Assembly (NCBI GenBank): GCA_947561715.1
Contig: OX387204.1
Coordinates: 6,205,001-6,269,000 of the forward strand
DNA from: Ascidia mentula
Taxonomy: Eukaryota > Chordata > Ascidiacea > Phlebobranchia > Ascidiidae
Reading direction: 5' to 3'
Length of the DNA stretch: 64,000 bases
Position 1 is the stretch's first letter, and each line of letters begins with the position of its first letter. Made by a program: the position numbers and the translations under genes. The notes under the pieces were generated by a model, which was not told the DNA's origin, did not search any database, and saw only the letters and a program-made list of their open reading frames with translations. Below are positions 13,201 through 28,200 of this stretch, piece by piece.

Positions 13201-16200
13201 TGATCATTTTGTTGGCGTCGTTCATCTGCTGGCGGAGATCGCGCAATTTCCCTTGCTTGCTGGCGAAGTCGTCGCTCAACGATTTGACACGATCCGAAAC
13301 GTTTTTCGCGGGGTCGCTGAAGTCGTTCGTTACACGATTGAGCACTGCAGGTAATGAGGTTATATTAGGTTGGATTTCAAAATCAATCCTTTATATGCCG
13401 AGGTACGGGAAGTTCTACTGAAAAACCTTTTAAAATGGAGCTGAAATGTTCTGTACAAAATCGCTCACCAGTTTTTACATACACAGAAGGTAGAATTCAA
13501 GTCACTCTTTGTTGTAACTCCTCCATCTACCAATTATCGCGATAACTTTGCAGTTTAAAATACAACTTACAGTCTTGGGCATTGGTCAGTTCCTCATCAG
13601 CGATCAGCATCATTCCGCTGAAGTCTCGGTCGTTCATAATTCCGACCATTCTTTCGGCTTCTCGCAACTTTTGCTCGTAATCGTCAGAGTCGCCGGAAGC
13701 TTCCTTGTTCAACTGCGTAACGCACAGAGTTAAGTTGCTGATAATACTGTGTGTACCACAAAGCACTTGTACTGTGGAAGTGTTGGGTGCACGTTTCGAA
13801 TAAACCATGCCATAACTTCTTCGTTATAAAATAGATACAGTGATTTGCTTCAAGATATAGTGAATATCTTGGCATGATGGTAAGGAGATTCAAAACGCGG
13901 TCGTTAAGGGTGTTAGTGAGTGAAACTTCAATTTTGAACAAAATTGCCTGTTGCTTTTGTGTTTTTAGTGCAACCAACGTACCTTTTCTATAATGAACTG
14001 CAGAAGCAACGAAAAAACACGTTTAAAAACAAGTTGTCAATGTATAGATAGAGGTTTGGCGATACAAATTTAAATGCATAGAACTTTTTTTGCACCGTTT
14101 TAATGAAAAACAACACAGAAATCGTTTCAAATCTTAGTGCAGTTAGAGCACGAACCTTCTCCTTCAGGTCCTTTGCTTCTGCGCCGAACTCAGACGCAAA
14201 GCTGTCCAGGGCGCGCGCATCCGCCAACCCTTCCATGGTCATATTTTCGGTCGACTTCACTTGGGTAAGAAGCACGTCTGTGTGGTTGCACATTTCCGAC
14301 ACCTAGTGGCGGGAATCGGTTAGAAGCTGTTTGAAGCGCGACCATTACATGCAAATCATACTGGCACTCCCAAGCAATGAAACAAACCAGCACGTTGTGT
14401 TTCAAACGGTTTGCAACAAATGGCAAGGAATGTTACCCACATGTGCCTTACACAGGCAAGTGAATATCAATAATTACGTTATATAATTAAACACTTCACA
14501 CAATTGCCAAGCCAAATCACACGAAGACCTTCCTACACTTTTAACCACAGGTTTGTATATTTGGGTAAACTACAAAGCTACGTAAAAGCATCTATACGCA
14601 ATCTACAGCGAAAGGCAACAGTGGTGGTGGTGGTGTCGGATGAATGGCAAGTCTACTCACTGCGGTGTCGATTCTGTTAACTTCACCATCGAGGTCCAAG
14701 ATCTGCGAACTCCTGAGCTCAGCAACATCGCTGGTCATGCCGCTGGCGACTTCGTCAAGCGCCTGCGTGAGTGTGTGCGTTGCGTGGGCACGCGCGTCGA
14801 TGTTTGAATGGGAGTGTGTGGGAAAGGACCGACAAGAAAAGCAAGCGAGGGGTTCATTGAATTTGTGTTGCAAGTTTAGGCTTATTGGTGGGAGCGGGTT
14901 TAATCAAATGCGACTATTAACTTTACTGTGACCATATATGCAGCAAGGGTAGCTACGCGTCACTAATGGGAAAAAATTACTTTAAGCACAAAATCAGTTT
15001 GCACATCAATTAATTTTTTGAAAAATTAACAGTGATGCGCTATTGCAAGATACATATGTACCATACGGCACACCCAGCTCATTTCGATTCGTGACATGCA
15101 ACTACGTGACACGAAGCCACACTATAAGCAATTGAACACAGCACTCGACAGTATCACTTACGTTCTCTCCGCTACCGGATACCATCTCGTCGAGGGAGGC
15201 TATTCCACCGTTAAGCAAGTTGCCGACGGTATTTGATCCTGCGGAAATGAATTCTTCTTCGCCGTCCAAAGTAGCCTGGCAAAACATTTGAAATTTAACA
15301 TCTACTGAACACAACACACGAATGCAGTCTACCTGTTACAATATTACATTCGAAGAAAAGCATAAACTTAGATAATAACGAACCATTGTAACTTTTGCGC
15401 CATGAAATACTTTCAAGCCTCAGCCTATATACGTTTTTATTCTCACCGTGGCGTCGTTGACCATGCTTTGGAGTTCGTCCAGTCTCCTGAACGCCACCAC
15501 GCCCAGGGAGACACTGCCAAGTTCTGCCAGAGTCATGTTTACGCGTTTGGTCAAGGGTTCCACCTCGTCCAGAAGATCGTCCGTACAACTTCCACACACT
15601 GCGATGTGCAAATGGTAGGATTGTGAATCAGTGGTTAAATATACAGTCAACAAACAAAAGTTGGCGGCGCCACTATTCATAGCCATATCGCTTGATTTTA
15701 AGAAACATTCCACACAAAACATTCTTGCAGGGTAAGGGGGGGCGATTTCACAGAGCCTGAATGCAAGAGTTTCTAATTCAACACTCACTTCTGCATTCCT
15801 CTTCTCCCTCGTGTAGAACGTGTCTCGATAACTCACACTGGTCGCATTGATCTCCTGTGATACCGGGTGGACATTCACACTGTCCGTTCTTAGGGTTGCA
15901 CGGTCCGTTGTTTCTGCACTTGCAGGCTGTCAACGAGAAAAATTACGTTGAATTTTACAGTTAAATTTTTAGACACGTTTTTTTAGTTTGAAAACCATTT
16001 GTTTTGTGTGGGATGGTATATGTAAACTGCTACATTGCTTTTTAAAGTTTTTTTGCACCGAGTCTATTCATATTAACAGAGCTGTATATCTTTATATGTG
16101 AAACAAATTCTCGTTAGTCTCATACGTTTGCATCCCATTTCCGAATAATCGTAGAATCCGGGAGCGCAGCGTTCGCATCGCAGACCAACGATGTTGGGAG

Positions 16201-19200
16201 CACACTTGCATTGTCCCGTGGTGATGTCACATTCTTTGCCGATCGCCCCAACGTCGCAGTTGCAGTCCTGGCATCCCGTGCATGATTGGAAGTTCCAATA
16301 GCCTGTGACGAGGGATGTAAGATTTTACGTGGAAACTGGCACTAAATACCAAAATTACTGAAAATATTGTTGTTGGTTTTGTTATGCGTGATATTATTTA
16401 AAAAAATAAACTTTCGAATTGTTTTTTTTTTTCTACGACACACAACTATAATAATTATAATTAAAACCGTGTTTCGTTGTTAATTAACAGTCCACACACA
16501 TGGATTAACACTCGATCAAAGTCTTACCCGGTTCACAAGTATGGCACAGCTCCCCGATCACGTGGTCCTGGCAGGAACAATGACCCATCTCGTGGTCGCA
16601 CACGCCCGTTCCGCATGAGTTGCAATCACACTCTGTGCAATTACGGGCGGTCACAGCGTCACCGTAGTAACCGTCAGCACAGATCTGACAATATCTTCCA
16701 CCGGTGTTGAACTGACAATCCGCACATACGCCTTAAAACAATGCAACGGTTGGATTAATTTCACTTCGCGATTTTGTTTGTTTGTTTTAAGCTGCTTGCG
16801 TTTTAAGGAGGTCAAACTCTAGTGATACACATTGGCCAGAATATTTACCGGTCAGAGGGTCGCACACTTCCATGATGAGGTTAGGATCCAGGTTTCCGTG
16901 GCAGTTGCAGGGTTTGCAGGATCCTCCGCGCACCGACGGGTTTCCGAAGTAACCAGAAGCGCATAATTCGCATCTGTCGCCCGTGTAACCCGGCAGGCAG
17001 TGACACACGATGTCGCCTGAACGTGCAAAAAATTGAGTTTAGTAAGTGGGACTTTCCCGGAAAAGAAACTTCGCATTTACCGTCAAGTTCTTCGCAGGTT
17101 TCGGCAAAGTTTCCGTCCACGTCGGGGAATGGGCACGGGCAAGGTTTGCAAGCCTCAATGTCGCCGCTGGTCGTATTCTTGATGTAACCATCTATGCAGA
17201 CGCCACAGTCGGGACCAGCCTGCAAATTGTAGCAAACCTTAGTCAACAAAGCAAACACACCAAGTACCATGCTTTTTAAATTAAAAAAGGCTTTGTAGGG
17301 TTTTCAACGAATCGCTCAGAGAATCAGGAAGCAAGCAATAGAAACTTTAAAGTAGAACTTACGGTATTGTGCTGGCAAGTGTCGTTCTGCAGCAAGTTGC
17401 CTGACGGGTCGCACGAATCGCAGTGTGGGTGGCAATCGCATTGCACGCAAATACCGTAGTAGACGCCGAGATCCCGTCGGTGTCCTTTCGCGCACTCCTC
17501 ACAGGAATGACCTGTGTAACCTGCAGACCAATCACATTTTCATTAAATACTGATTGAAGTGCTTCTTCTGGTAAGTGGTATGATAACGGCAGAATCATAT
17601 ATATTATGTTACAATTTAAATTCAGGTTAAAATGCCAGCTGAACAATATAACGTAATCGCAACAACAATTGGTAATCCTACCTTCTGGACATACGCACTC
17701 CTCTACTGCCGGAATAGAAGGTCCTGAGCCAATCGGAAGGTCGTATCCGGTGGTGGTCATGACAACGTCCTGTAGAGAAATACTCCTAAGGTTGATGTCG
17801 GGGCTAGCGCGAATGTGGATGGATTGGAGATTTCCGAGGATCATCATCATTTCAGCACGAGTAACAGGGTTTCCTGCAAGATATGATCTCTCTTAAAGAA
17901 TGGTTTGTAACTTCAATGGAATCAAGCCGTTAAAAACGTAATAAGTGAGAAATCCAGTAATGATTAGTTTTGGTATTATCATTAAATAAAAGTATCGCTT
18001 TAAATTTTAACTTTTGACAGGAGTCGGAAGATAATTGCTTACCGCTCTTATCGTGGTAGAAATTCCTGTCCACGAGTTCCAGTCTCACATTTACGGATGG
18101 GCTGGGGTTTGTCCAACCGACAACGAAATCATCTCCCTGCGCAATAACAAGCGTTTTACAAGAGGAAAAATTTCACAATATTGGGTTGAAAAACGCAGAA
18201 TTTTGTAAGGTCTGGAATTTTTCATACCTTGAGGATTACATCCGGAATGCGGCCGAGAATTGGAGCAGGAAGGACTTCGCCGTCTGAACCGGCGTCACCG
18301 CGACCACCTCCAGATGACCAGGATGTCGTGTAGCGGAGTTCGCCACCATACGAGGCAACGCGCGATCCCAGGTATTCCTACAAGCACGAGTTAAGTTAAG
18401 GGGAGAAGGTGATTGGGGGAATGTATTGGCAACCGAGTTACCACAGACAAAATGTATCCCCATTTAAGGCGTAACTGACCTTTGGAGCGCCCCAGTAAAT
18501 GTTGGGTCTTGTGGGGTCATATTGGCCACCTGCAGCTTCGATATCCACGTTAATTGTTTCTCCGTTGTTGGTGGCGACGATTTCCGGCGATTCTCTTAAA
18601 AATTAAAAGCAAAACGTTGCAGTTGCGATAATCGCAAGTATGATCATCAAAGTATGAAGGCATGTCGGAGGCAAAATGGTTCACAGAGGAAATGACCCTT
18701 ACAATAAAAAAATACTCACTCGACAAGATTGATAACGATCCAGTCATCCATGTTATGGATTTCGGTCATGGGATATTGAGTGCGTGTACAACTCGTTCCG
18801 ACCCCGAAACAGAAACATTCCGTGCATCCAAGTGGGTTGTTGATATCCAGGTAAAAGGTGCCCTGCATGTACACAGAGACGTAAATTTTTGTTCAAATAT
18901 TTATTGAATTCCCATAATATTTCTGAACAAATATTGTGTCAATGAATAAAAGTGCATTTTATTCTGCCAGAAGAACAGATTAAATGAAATAAAAGTTCTG
19001 AACGTCTATTATTTTCAATTTTGATGCACAATACACGCTGACACAACCACTTACAGCTTTGCACACGTTGCACTGGAGGCCTTCCACATTCTTCTTGCAA
19101 GCGCATTGCCCTGACACTGGGTCGCAGCCGTCCGACCCGAGGGCTCCACGTTCGTCGCAAGTACATCTCTGGCAGTCAGGGAATCCAAAATATCCAGGTG

Positions 19201-22200
19201 CGCAACGATCGCATCTGACAACGTTAAAGAATTGTCAGTTGAAAATATAAAAGTGCGGGTTTGGTAAAGCAATACGGGAAACTAATGTCATTGATTATAA
19301 TCTTAATGCTCATAGGTCCAACGATGCACTAGTTCAATAAGCAATATTTTACCTTGTGCCAGCGACGTTGTCCTTGCATCTGCACTGGCCATCGGCGGGA
19401 TCGCATCCCGTGTCCGCAACATCGACCACACCATCTACGTTACAATCGCACTCAACACATCCCTTCAGTGGGTCGAACGTATGGGTGAAAGGCACGCACG
19501 TGTTGCAGCCCGGCTTCACCGTGTTCGGAGGACAGATGCACTCGCCGCTGGTCTATTAAAGCAACAGTTTTCGTTTTACGTACGCTTTATATCATAGGTA
19601 AAGTCAAAGGTTAGGTCACAATAATATAGTTTTATTTCAGTGTTTCTTACCGGGTCACAAAGGGCTCCGCCGCAGTCACATGGGAGGCAATCTGGGAAAC
19701 CGAAGTAACCTGTACGACATTGGTCGCACATACGTCCGATCACGTTGGGCTTGCATGGGCACTGGCCGCCATAATCCTGATGAAACAAAATACAGATTTA
19801 AGCTATAGGATTGACTGTGCTTTGGAGTGACATTTAACTTTTAAAAGCTCATTATGGAGACAAGTCATACTACTGGGAGGCTTTAAATTACAACTTTGAT
19901 TAGTACAATGTCTCTTTAGTACAATGGCATATCAATTTTCACGGGACGTTTCATTGAGCTAACAGTCAGTACAGGACAACTTACCGCGCACGCAACGTCG
20001 CCACCTCCTACGGTACCGGCGCCAGAGCAGTTGCACTCCAAGCCTCCGTTGTTGTAATCAACTGTCAAAGAGAAGACGGAGTCGCGACAAAACTCTGACG
20101 GATTTTCGATTGTGTTGTAGAAACTCTGCAAATAAAACGCTCGTTAAGGCGGTTGAGCAACAATGTGGTTGTTATGGAGAAGACACGTACCTGCTGACTG
20201 TCCGAAGCGCAGTACCTTATGAAGTCACTGGACTTGTCAATTGGCGCGAGGTCCAAAAGGCTCTTGGTGTAGATGTCCTCAGGAATGGCAAGCACGTATT
20301 CAATCCAGAATGCCTTGCCTAAAACAACGTTCAAATATTTTCCTTGGTAAAATAATCGTAAAAAATTGAGGTTGTTGGAAACCCAAACCGATTGGAACTA
20401 AATAAAAAGGCAAAAAGGGGGAAATATGTAGGTTAAATTTAAATAAACACTACATAAGCCCGTCGAAATCACACCTTACAACAAACAACTCACCTTCTGG
20501 CACAGTTATGGTGAACATGGTAGTTGGTACGGTGATGTCAACCAATATGCGGCCGTCGTCGGAAGTAACCACACCCCTACAACCTTCACTAAAGGGGCAG
20601 TAGCTGATATTTGCCGACCCAGTTGTGGTGACGCCACCGTCGATGACAACGCGAGGGTTGAAGCCGGTGTGGTCGGGGTTGTAGTAGTGGACCAGGAACA
20701 CGTACCTGAGTTTCAGAGATCACGGTTTCAATTTAGGTTGTTAAACATTAACAGAATCTGAATCTAGAATTCCATGTCAATATTCAAAAATAGTAAAAAT
20801 GTTTCGCGTTATCTATTTGAAATATGTTGGAAATATAATCAGACAAAATGTTTGTTTGAAAGGAATGCAGAGCTAATATACCGCACTCACCGTCCAGGTT
20901 GAAGGTCCATGGGAATTTGTAATGTAGTCGGCCTCCCCAATTCTTGTTCAACGCCGTCGAGATGAACCAAATCAACCTCCCTATCGCCGATGGAGTCTGG
21001 GAACTCAGGAGGAACTGGCTCCTCGTCCCCTGTGCCTCCAATGGTGTCAGTGGGAGGAACGTTGAAGCGGGAAGCTTCCGACGGGATTTTGTATGAGGAC
21101 GGAATACATCTAAGAAAAAATCAATATTTTTGTCGAATGGAATAACAAATACAGGATAATGGGAATGGAAGGCATTCCCATTTTTATACGTTTATTCAAA
21201 CATTTAGGGTGTAAACATTAATTGCTGAACAACATCGCTGAACTAAGCGCAAAAAAAGTTGATCAATTTTATTGAGGAAACAACAGTTTGAATTGAAACT
21301 AAAATACTTACTGGTCAAACTCGGGGCCGGACATAGTGATGCATTTCGGCTTTGGCTCAACGAGCTCCATCGTCCAATCAGCAAGCGGGATGGCGGTGAT
21401 CGATTCGACGTAGAAAGAGGAACCGCTATCGGTGGTTACAGTTACTCGCATCACAGGCAAAGACATGTCGAATACCTGACAAAATGGGGACCAATTTGTT
21501 CATTGGTGAGTCAAGATGCAAGAATAATGTGTGAATACTATTGAAATGTTCACTCGAAACAGGTAAGCATGTGTACACCAATATCATGTACAAGCAATTG
21601 AGCTAATAATGTTTTCAGTATCGCTTGGCTATATGTAAATACAGTGTCCCTGTCTGCAGCTTACGAATAAATGTACATAACGAGTCCATCATTACCTGAA
21701 CGTCGTTGAGAACACCGAGGGCAACTTGTCGGCACAAGAAGGAATATGGGCAGGAGTAAATATTGAATTTGGCGTTGTTGTAAGTGTTGCTCGCACCATC
21801 TGTAACCGTTACCTGAGCTGTCTGCAATCTAATACAAAACGTACATTTTGATATTTAAACTGTCCGTGGGCGTTTCCTATTTCCTAGGCGTTTTAATTAC
21901 GATCCGCTCTGAGTCCTTTACCTGTCGGCGTTGCTCGCGTATTCATGTACGAGAATGTATTTTCCAGCATGAGGAAGGGCGATTTCGGTGCTGAATTTCG
22001 AGTGCTCGACGTTACCGGAAGTTGCGTCAATGTGAACCATTTCGGGATGGGCGGTGGATGGAGTGGCCAACCTACACGATTAACAATATATGAGAATTGT
22101 ATTTAAAATCTCCTGCTGCATTCAGGGCAAATTATGACCACTCGGAATAAGTGTACAAATTTTCAAAAGATTTCAGAAATGTAACCGACCTTGTGCTGTC

Positions 22201-25200
22201 GACCTGTGTTGTCATGTCAACAGTGGTGAATGAGCTGAGGTCGGGATGGGCGAACATAACACACTCTTTTCCGTTTGAAACAGCCATCGGCACGCACGGA
22301 ACTGTGGTGGAAAGCTGCAGGATTCCGGGTTCGTAGAATTGCGAAGGCAACAACACCAGGTAGTCGATAAGCAATCCTGTGAAATTACATCACCATTACA
22401 TCATCAGGATATTTTCTAGTCTTCAACAGTCACTATTAGGTACGGAAAGAAGGTTTGTACCTGGTTGAGCTTCAATGACGACGGTCCAGGTGCCTCTGTT
22501 CAGCACAAATGTGTTGGGAACGTTGATCATCATTGGATTGGCAGAAACGCCAAATGTGACTGGGTAGCTTTGTTCAGTGCCTGAATGTTGCAAAGGAAAG
22601 TTTTTCATTGTGTTATGGTTTAAGTTTAACATTACAGCCAATCTGCACTTTTAGACAAGGGCTATTTCGCTTACAGTTGAAATTCTATGGTTGACATTTG
22701 GGTTTAAATGAGTTCACTAAAACACATTTTATCGTATACTGGTGACAACATGCCAAAGACACAAATACGGCACGGGGTGAAACTCGGTCCATGCTTGATT
22801 CCTTTTGTGACGTCAAATCATACGAACTCTCACACAGTGTGATAAACATTTACACAAAGTCACACGCATGCATCTTAACCAGATATAAATAGTGATATGA
22901 AGTATTCCGACATTGATCGAATCAATTCAATCCTTAGTCAACTACAGTGGTTAGTGCATATCATTGATTGTAATATCTCTATAGTAAATTTGTGGTAGTT
23001 TTTTGTGTAAAGCACGTTTTAGTGGAATACTTCATCACACTTATTTTTAATGTTTATCTGTACAAGATGAACCTGAGGCCGAATTGGGAGTGAGCGTTAC
23101 GTTCACTTGGGTAGCCGAGCGTCCGGAGTAGACGTAGCGGAACAGCAGACGGTAAAGGCCATCGTTGAATATGGTGATTGGAATAACAACCTTTGGCTGT
23201 AGTGCCGTGAAACCATTGGTTAATTAAAGAATAGAAAATCTCAGTTTGCTTGGGGAAGGCTGCTTGGAATATTCGTTCGTTTGCTTTTAAACCTTACAGA
23301 TAAACCACGCAGCCAACCCCAATCAACTGCGCTGTGTTGGTCTGCGGTGGTGATTCGGCAAAATCTACATGCACATTATGATGTCACACACGAAACTTTT
23401 GAGGTTGCTGTTACAAGGCAAGCAAAAAAACACGGAAGTGGGCATGCAAATGGACTCTTCTCATCCTTCAGACATTTTCTGATTATCTTTAAACCTTCAG
23501 TGGCCGAATCACAACATGCATTTCAACGATGAAAACGTGTCAACAAGGTGTCAACTCAGTCATTCAGTGCTAGAACCAGGTCATGCCACAAGATTCCTTC
23601 TTCACTCCAAATTTACGGACAAGGTGTGTCCACTTACAGTCGAGACAGTCTCTGGCTGACGCAAGATCGCCTCCGATTCCGTCTGGGTACGTTACGAACG
23701 ACACCGTTCCGGTGATAGGAGCAGTAGTTGGATTAACGTACCGCAGTAGCGCCCGGTAAAGGTTATGAGCGTCCACGGTAATATGCATCACTATTGCCGG
23801 CTGCGTAGTTAGTAAATTTGCACGGGTTAATATTGGCTGTATCAAAACATATGTGTTTCACTATGTTCTGTTGAACGCTGAGATAGATACGCATGTGTGT
23901 ATTTATCAGAGCGCGGGTTAGTTGGTTGCTCGGATATAGTCAGCTATATGTTATTCATTACTTGACGACTCTTTTGCAATTAGCAACAAATCGGAGAAAT
24001 TGACAAAAAAACGCCGTTGTAAAGTAAAATACAAAACAAATTAAAGCATTGAAATAAGTACTAACACTTTTTAAGTGCTGCAGAAATTGCCGATCGCGAC
24101 CACAGACCGTACATGATAACGTTGTATATTTGAATACATATAAACAATACTTTTAAACCTGTGAAGGCGGTTTTACTGTTTAACAAAAGTTTTTAAATCA
24201 TAGTTTTTCACGTTCAGAAAAAACTCGCAACAACTTCAACAAAACCCCGTACCTGGACACCGGAGAACTTCGCATACCCTCTCATTGAGAAATCTGTGAA
24301 CTCATTGAGGTCAAAACCATATCTGACGGTGGTGCTGTCTGGTGTGCGACCATCCTCCAACTCGTATTGGTTCTGGTACAAGGTTGGGGAGAAGAAACCA
24401 TCGCTGGCTCTGAAATATGAAAAGCGAGTCATACACCAAATTTACACGTACCTCAGTAACCAATTTGAATGCAGAAATATTTCCTATCTAATACTACAGT
24501 ATATTCAGAACACTTTATGCTGAAAAGCAGCGCTAAACAACAACTTAAATTTGACAAAAAACATAATGACAAATCAAAAAAAACAGTTACCTGCTACAAC
24601 GACGACCTCCAATACCGTTCTTGCAGCGGCACTGTCCAGTGTTCTTGTTGCACTTGGTGGCCATGGCGCCACCGATGTCACACTCGCAACTTGTGCAACC
24701 CAAGTAGTTGCGCTCCTCCAAGCTGAAGAAACCATCCTCGCACTGTGAACAACGCTGAGTGCACGTGTACGGTCGGCACCAACACTGGCCATCCTGTACA
24801 GAAGCGGCGATAAATTTCTGGGTTTCGAATGGGTTACTGGATAAAATGGGGCAAACTTACTTCTGTGTCGCATTCTCCGACACCATCCAGTGTTCCTTGG
24901 ATAAAGCAGTTACAGCTGACGCAACCACGGTCGAGATCGTAGTGCAGGGGTTTGCACATGTCGCAGTTCTTGCCCATCACGTTTTCCTTGCACTCACATA
25001 GACCCTGGGGTACAAAATCGTAAGTTTTGTAAAACTGAAAATCTGCATTATCAAAACTTTATATAGGGTGTGTTTTATCACAGCATTTTCATGAATCCTC
25101 AATACTCTCATAGACTTCACATATATATGCATTTTCAAAGGGACGTACGGTAGTGAATGCCAGACAGACTCCGGGGACGACGGATTCAATTCCCCTCGCA

Positions 25201-28200
25201 TCGCAACTGCATTCCTCGCAACGTGGGAAGTTGAAGAAGTCGGGGTTGCACATGTCACACCTCTGGCCACCAATGTTATCACGACACAAACACTGCCCGG
25301 TCATGGCATCGCACGTGGTCTTCAGAGAGCCTCGGACGTCGCATCCGCACGACACGCAGTTGGGATATCTGAAGATTTTTTGAACCAAATGTTACTGGAT
25401 AGCTATGAAAACGCTAAACATGTCAGAACAGTTCTTAACTTCGCCCATTTCCGTGATGTGAGGTATTTCGTAAGCTGTTGACTTTAATTTTATTTTGTAA
25501 TAATATACTATAATATAAAAAAAATAAAAATAAGATAACACGTGAAGTTGCTTTTACTTACCCGTAAAACTCAGCCGCGCATTCTTCGCATCTGTCGCCA
25601 CTGTAGTTGGGTTTGCAGACACATCGACCACTGCGTGGGTCACAGGTGTTGTCGATGCTGCCGGGGGCGAAGCATTGGCATTCTGTAAAATAAGAGAAAA
25701 TTAAAGTCAATGGATTATCACTCATGGCAGATCAATAGAACGCAAGCTGTCCCCACCTTCGCAAAGGGGAAATCCAAAATAACCAGGCTTGCATTCGTTG
25801 CAACTGTCACCGGTGTATTTTTCATCGCAAAAGCATTCGCCCGTCTCGGTGTCACAAACCTGAAATTCACGTATTGGTATTAACAACTATGACAACAAGT
25901 AAATCTGTTAAAGGAGTTAACTTACGGCGTCAGTCGTTCCGACATCAATGCACAGACATCGCTGACAGAGAGGGTATTGGAAGTAACCCACGGCACACTG
26001 GTCGCAAGCCGGCCCAGCGAAACCCTCCGCACACGGGCATTCCCCAGTGTATACGTCACAAACGTGGGAGGACACGCCCTCGCCCTGGCAATCACAGGCT
26101 GCACGAACAGAAGCAATCGTTTTAAAGGGTGAAAACAGTAACTGAGGTTGCTGGATTTTGTATACTTACAGTCGCACGTTGGGAAGTTGTAGAAACCTGG
26201 CCCGCATTCCGAGCAATATTTGCCGGCATAGTTGAACTCGCATGGGCAGGAGGCGTCATCGATGGGAAGACAGACTCCGTCTCTCGTTCCGTTGTAATAA
26301 CAGTCGCATGCTGCGTAAGACAGGTAAGGTGTAAATAAATGCTAATGGGTGTTTCGGAAGCGAAAAAAGAACGCTTCCACGGACAAAAATGTGGCACACG
26401 TTAAAAATTGATGGTTGATACTTTAAAACTTGGTGCATTTGTGAAAGCAACACAAAATAACAGTGGAAATATATGTGAAAAGTGTCAGGTAAAAACGTTT
26501 TCCAAAGCATAAGGAACTCCAACACCGTTACCATTATTTTGTAGGTCGCTCAAGGCTGCCAAACGGAAGAGAAAGGCTGGTAACATGGTTCCAAACGTTT
26601 ACACACTTGGGGAGGATTTTAGTATTAAGGCTAAATGTTAATACGACACATATATCGCACAGTTTTAGCAACTTACGTCTGCACTCTGGGAAATCGTAGT
26701 AACCAGGAGCGCAGCTGTCGCATCTGTCACCAGCGTATTGGACCTTGCAGTAGCATCTTCCAGTATTTGGCTCGCACGAACCGACGGTATATGCGCTGTC
26801 GCACTCACAAGCTGTAATTCACAATTAAAAGTTAACAGCAATCATTCCTTGCTGCTGGCGTCGTAATAAATGGATTATGAGACATGCACTGACAAAATGA
26901 GGGCAATCTGTAACCTTCCAGGCCAACGTTTTAATGTAAAGTGTTCAAAAGTGCTTTTGTGTTGTGGTGTGACAAGCCAGTTAGTATACAAAGTGAAAAT
27001 TTTAGGAGATTCTGTGCTCTTTTGCATGGTTGGTTGCAGCAGTGTGAATGCACATGGCTCTTGGCCTCCAAGACTGAATGCAGAATGGTGCCATTGCCTT
27101 TCCTGAATGTATGCTGTTATTAGCACAGTGACATCATCATGTCCAGCCCAGTGGGGTTAATTCTTGCATCCATATGACACTGGTAACTAAAACCTACAGC
27201 TCAGTTCTTTCTTGGTATAAAGGTCATCAAAATTGCCAATGTCGTCTACGATTTCAACTAAAGGACTTGGGACTGGGGTCTGCCGCTGAATATCGGGAAT
27301 TAGAAATTCATCCTCAATTGCAAAGAAGTTGCTTGGAGTTGTTGTTAATAATTTCTCCTGGCTTTGTGAGAAAGTTTGTGTCGGATGGAAATCACCACCG
27401 GAAGATTGCAAGCCAAAAGAACCTTTACTTAGGTCCACATCGCTTTGAATTGTTAGTGTTTTGTCATTGGCAGAAGTGCTAGAAAAGCCTGAGCCCTGCT
27501 CCAAGGAATCATCTTTTAAGTCAAAGGACTCAGTGACTGAGATGATTGGAGGAGGAGGAAACATTGTTATTGGAAAAGTGGGTTCCGCTGCAAACAATCG
27601 TACTGTGCAGATTACAGGAAAGATAAAGCTTAAAGCTCGGACATGTGTGTGAGCACAGCGTCTACATAATGCGGCTTCATGGCTATGTTAACCATCAACA
27701 CAGAATAGTGTAACAGCACATGTCAAAAAATTTCATTAGATTTAAAAGAAAATTAACTCACATTATAAAAATCACAAATCTCATGCTAATATGATCAACA
27801 ACACTCTTACCTCTGCAACCATTGGGATCCCTAGGATCAACATGGCTTGGTCTCCAAAATCCAGGTGCACACAATTGACAGTTAATGCCAGCCGTGTTAT
27901 GGGTACAGTTGATGCACACACCACCGCCCTCATAATTTCCAGCCAAATCAAGAGACAAACGCCTTTGGTCTACTTCTTCATCATACCGACAGGCTGTGGC
28001 ATGTCCATGGCAGTTACAAGCTAATAAAAATATCCATGTTAACGAATCGTGCTCAAACAAGATTGTTGGAATATATCTTAAGTACACTATATTTATGGAA
28101 ATTGATTTTCAGTACCTTCGCACTCGTTGGTTGATTCTGGTACAGCAGCTCTCCATGCTTTTTGTTCAAATCCAGGGCAGCAATATTCGCAACTGCTTCC

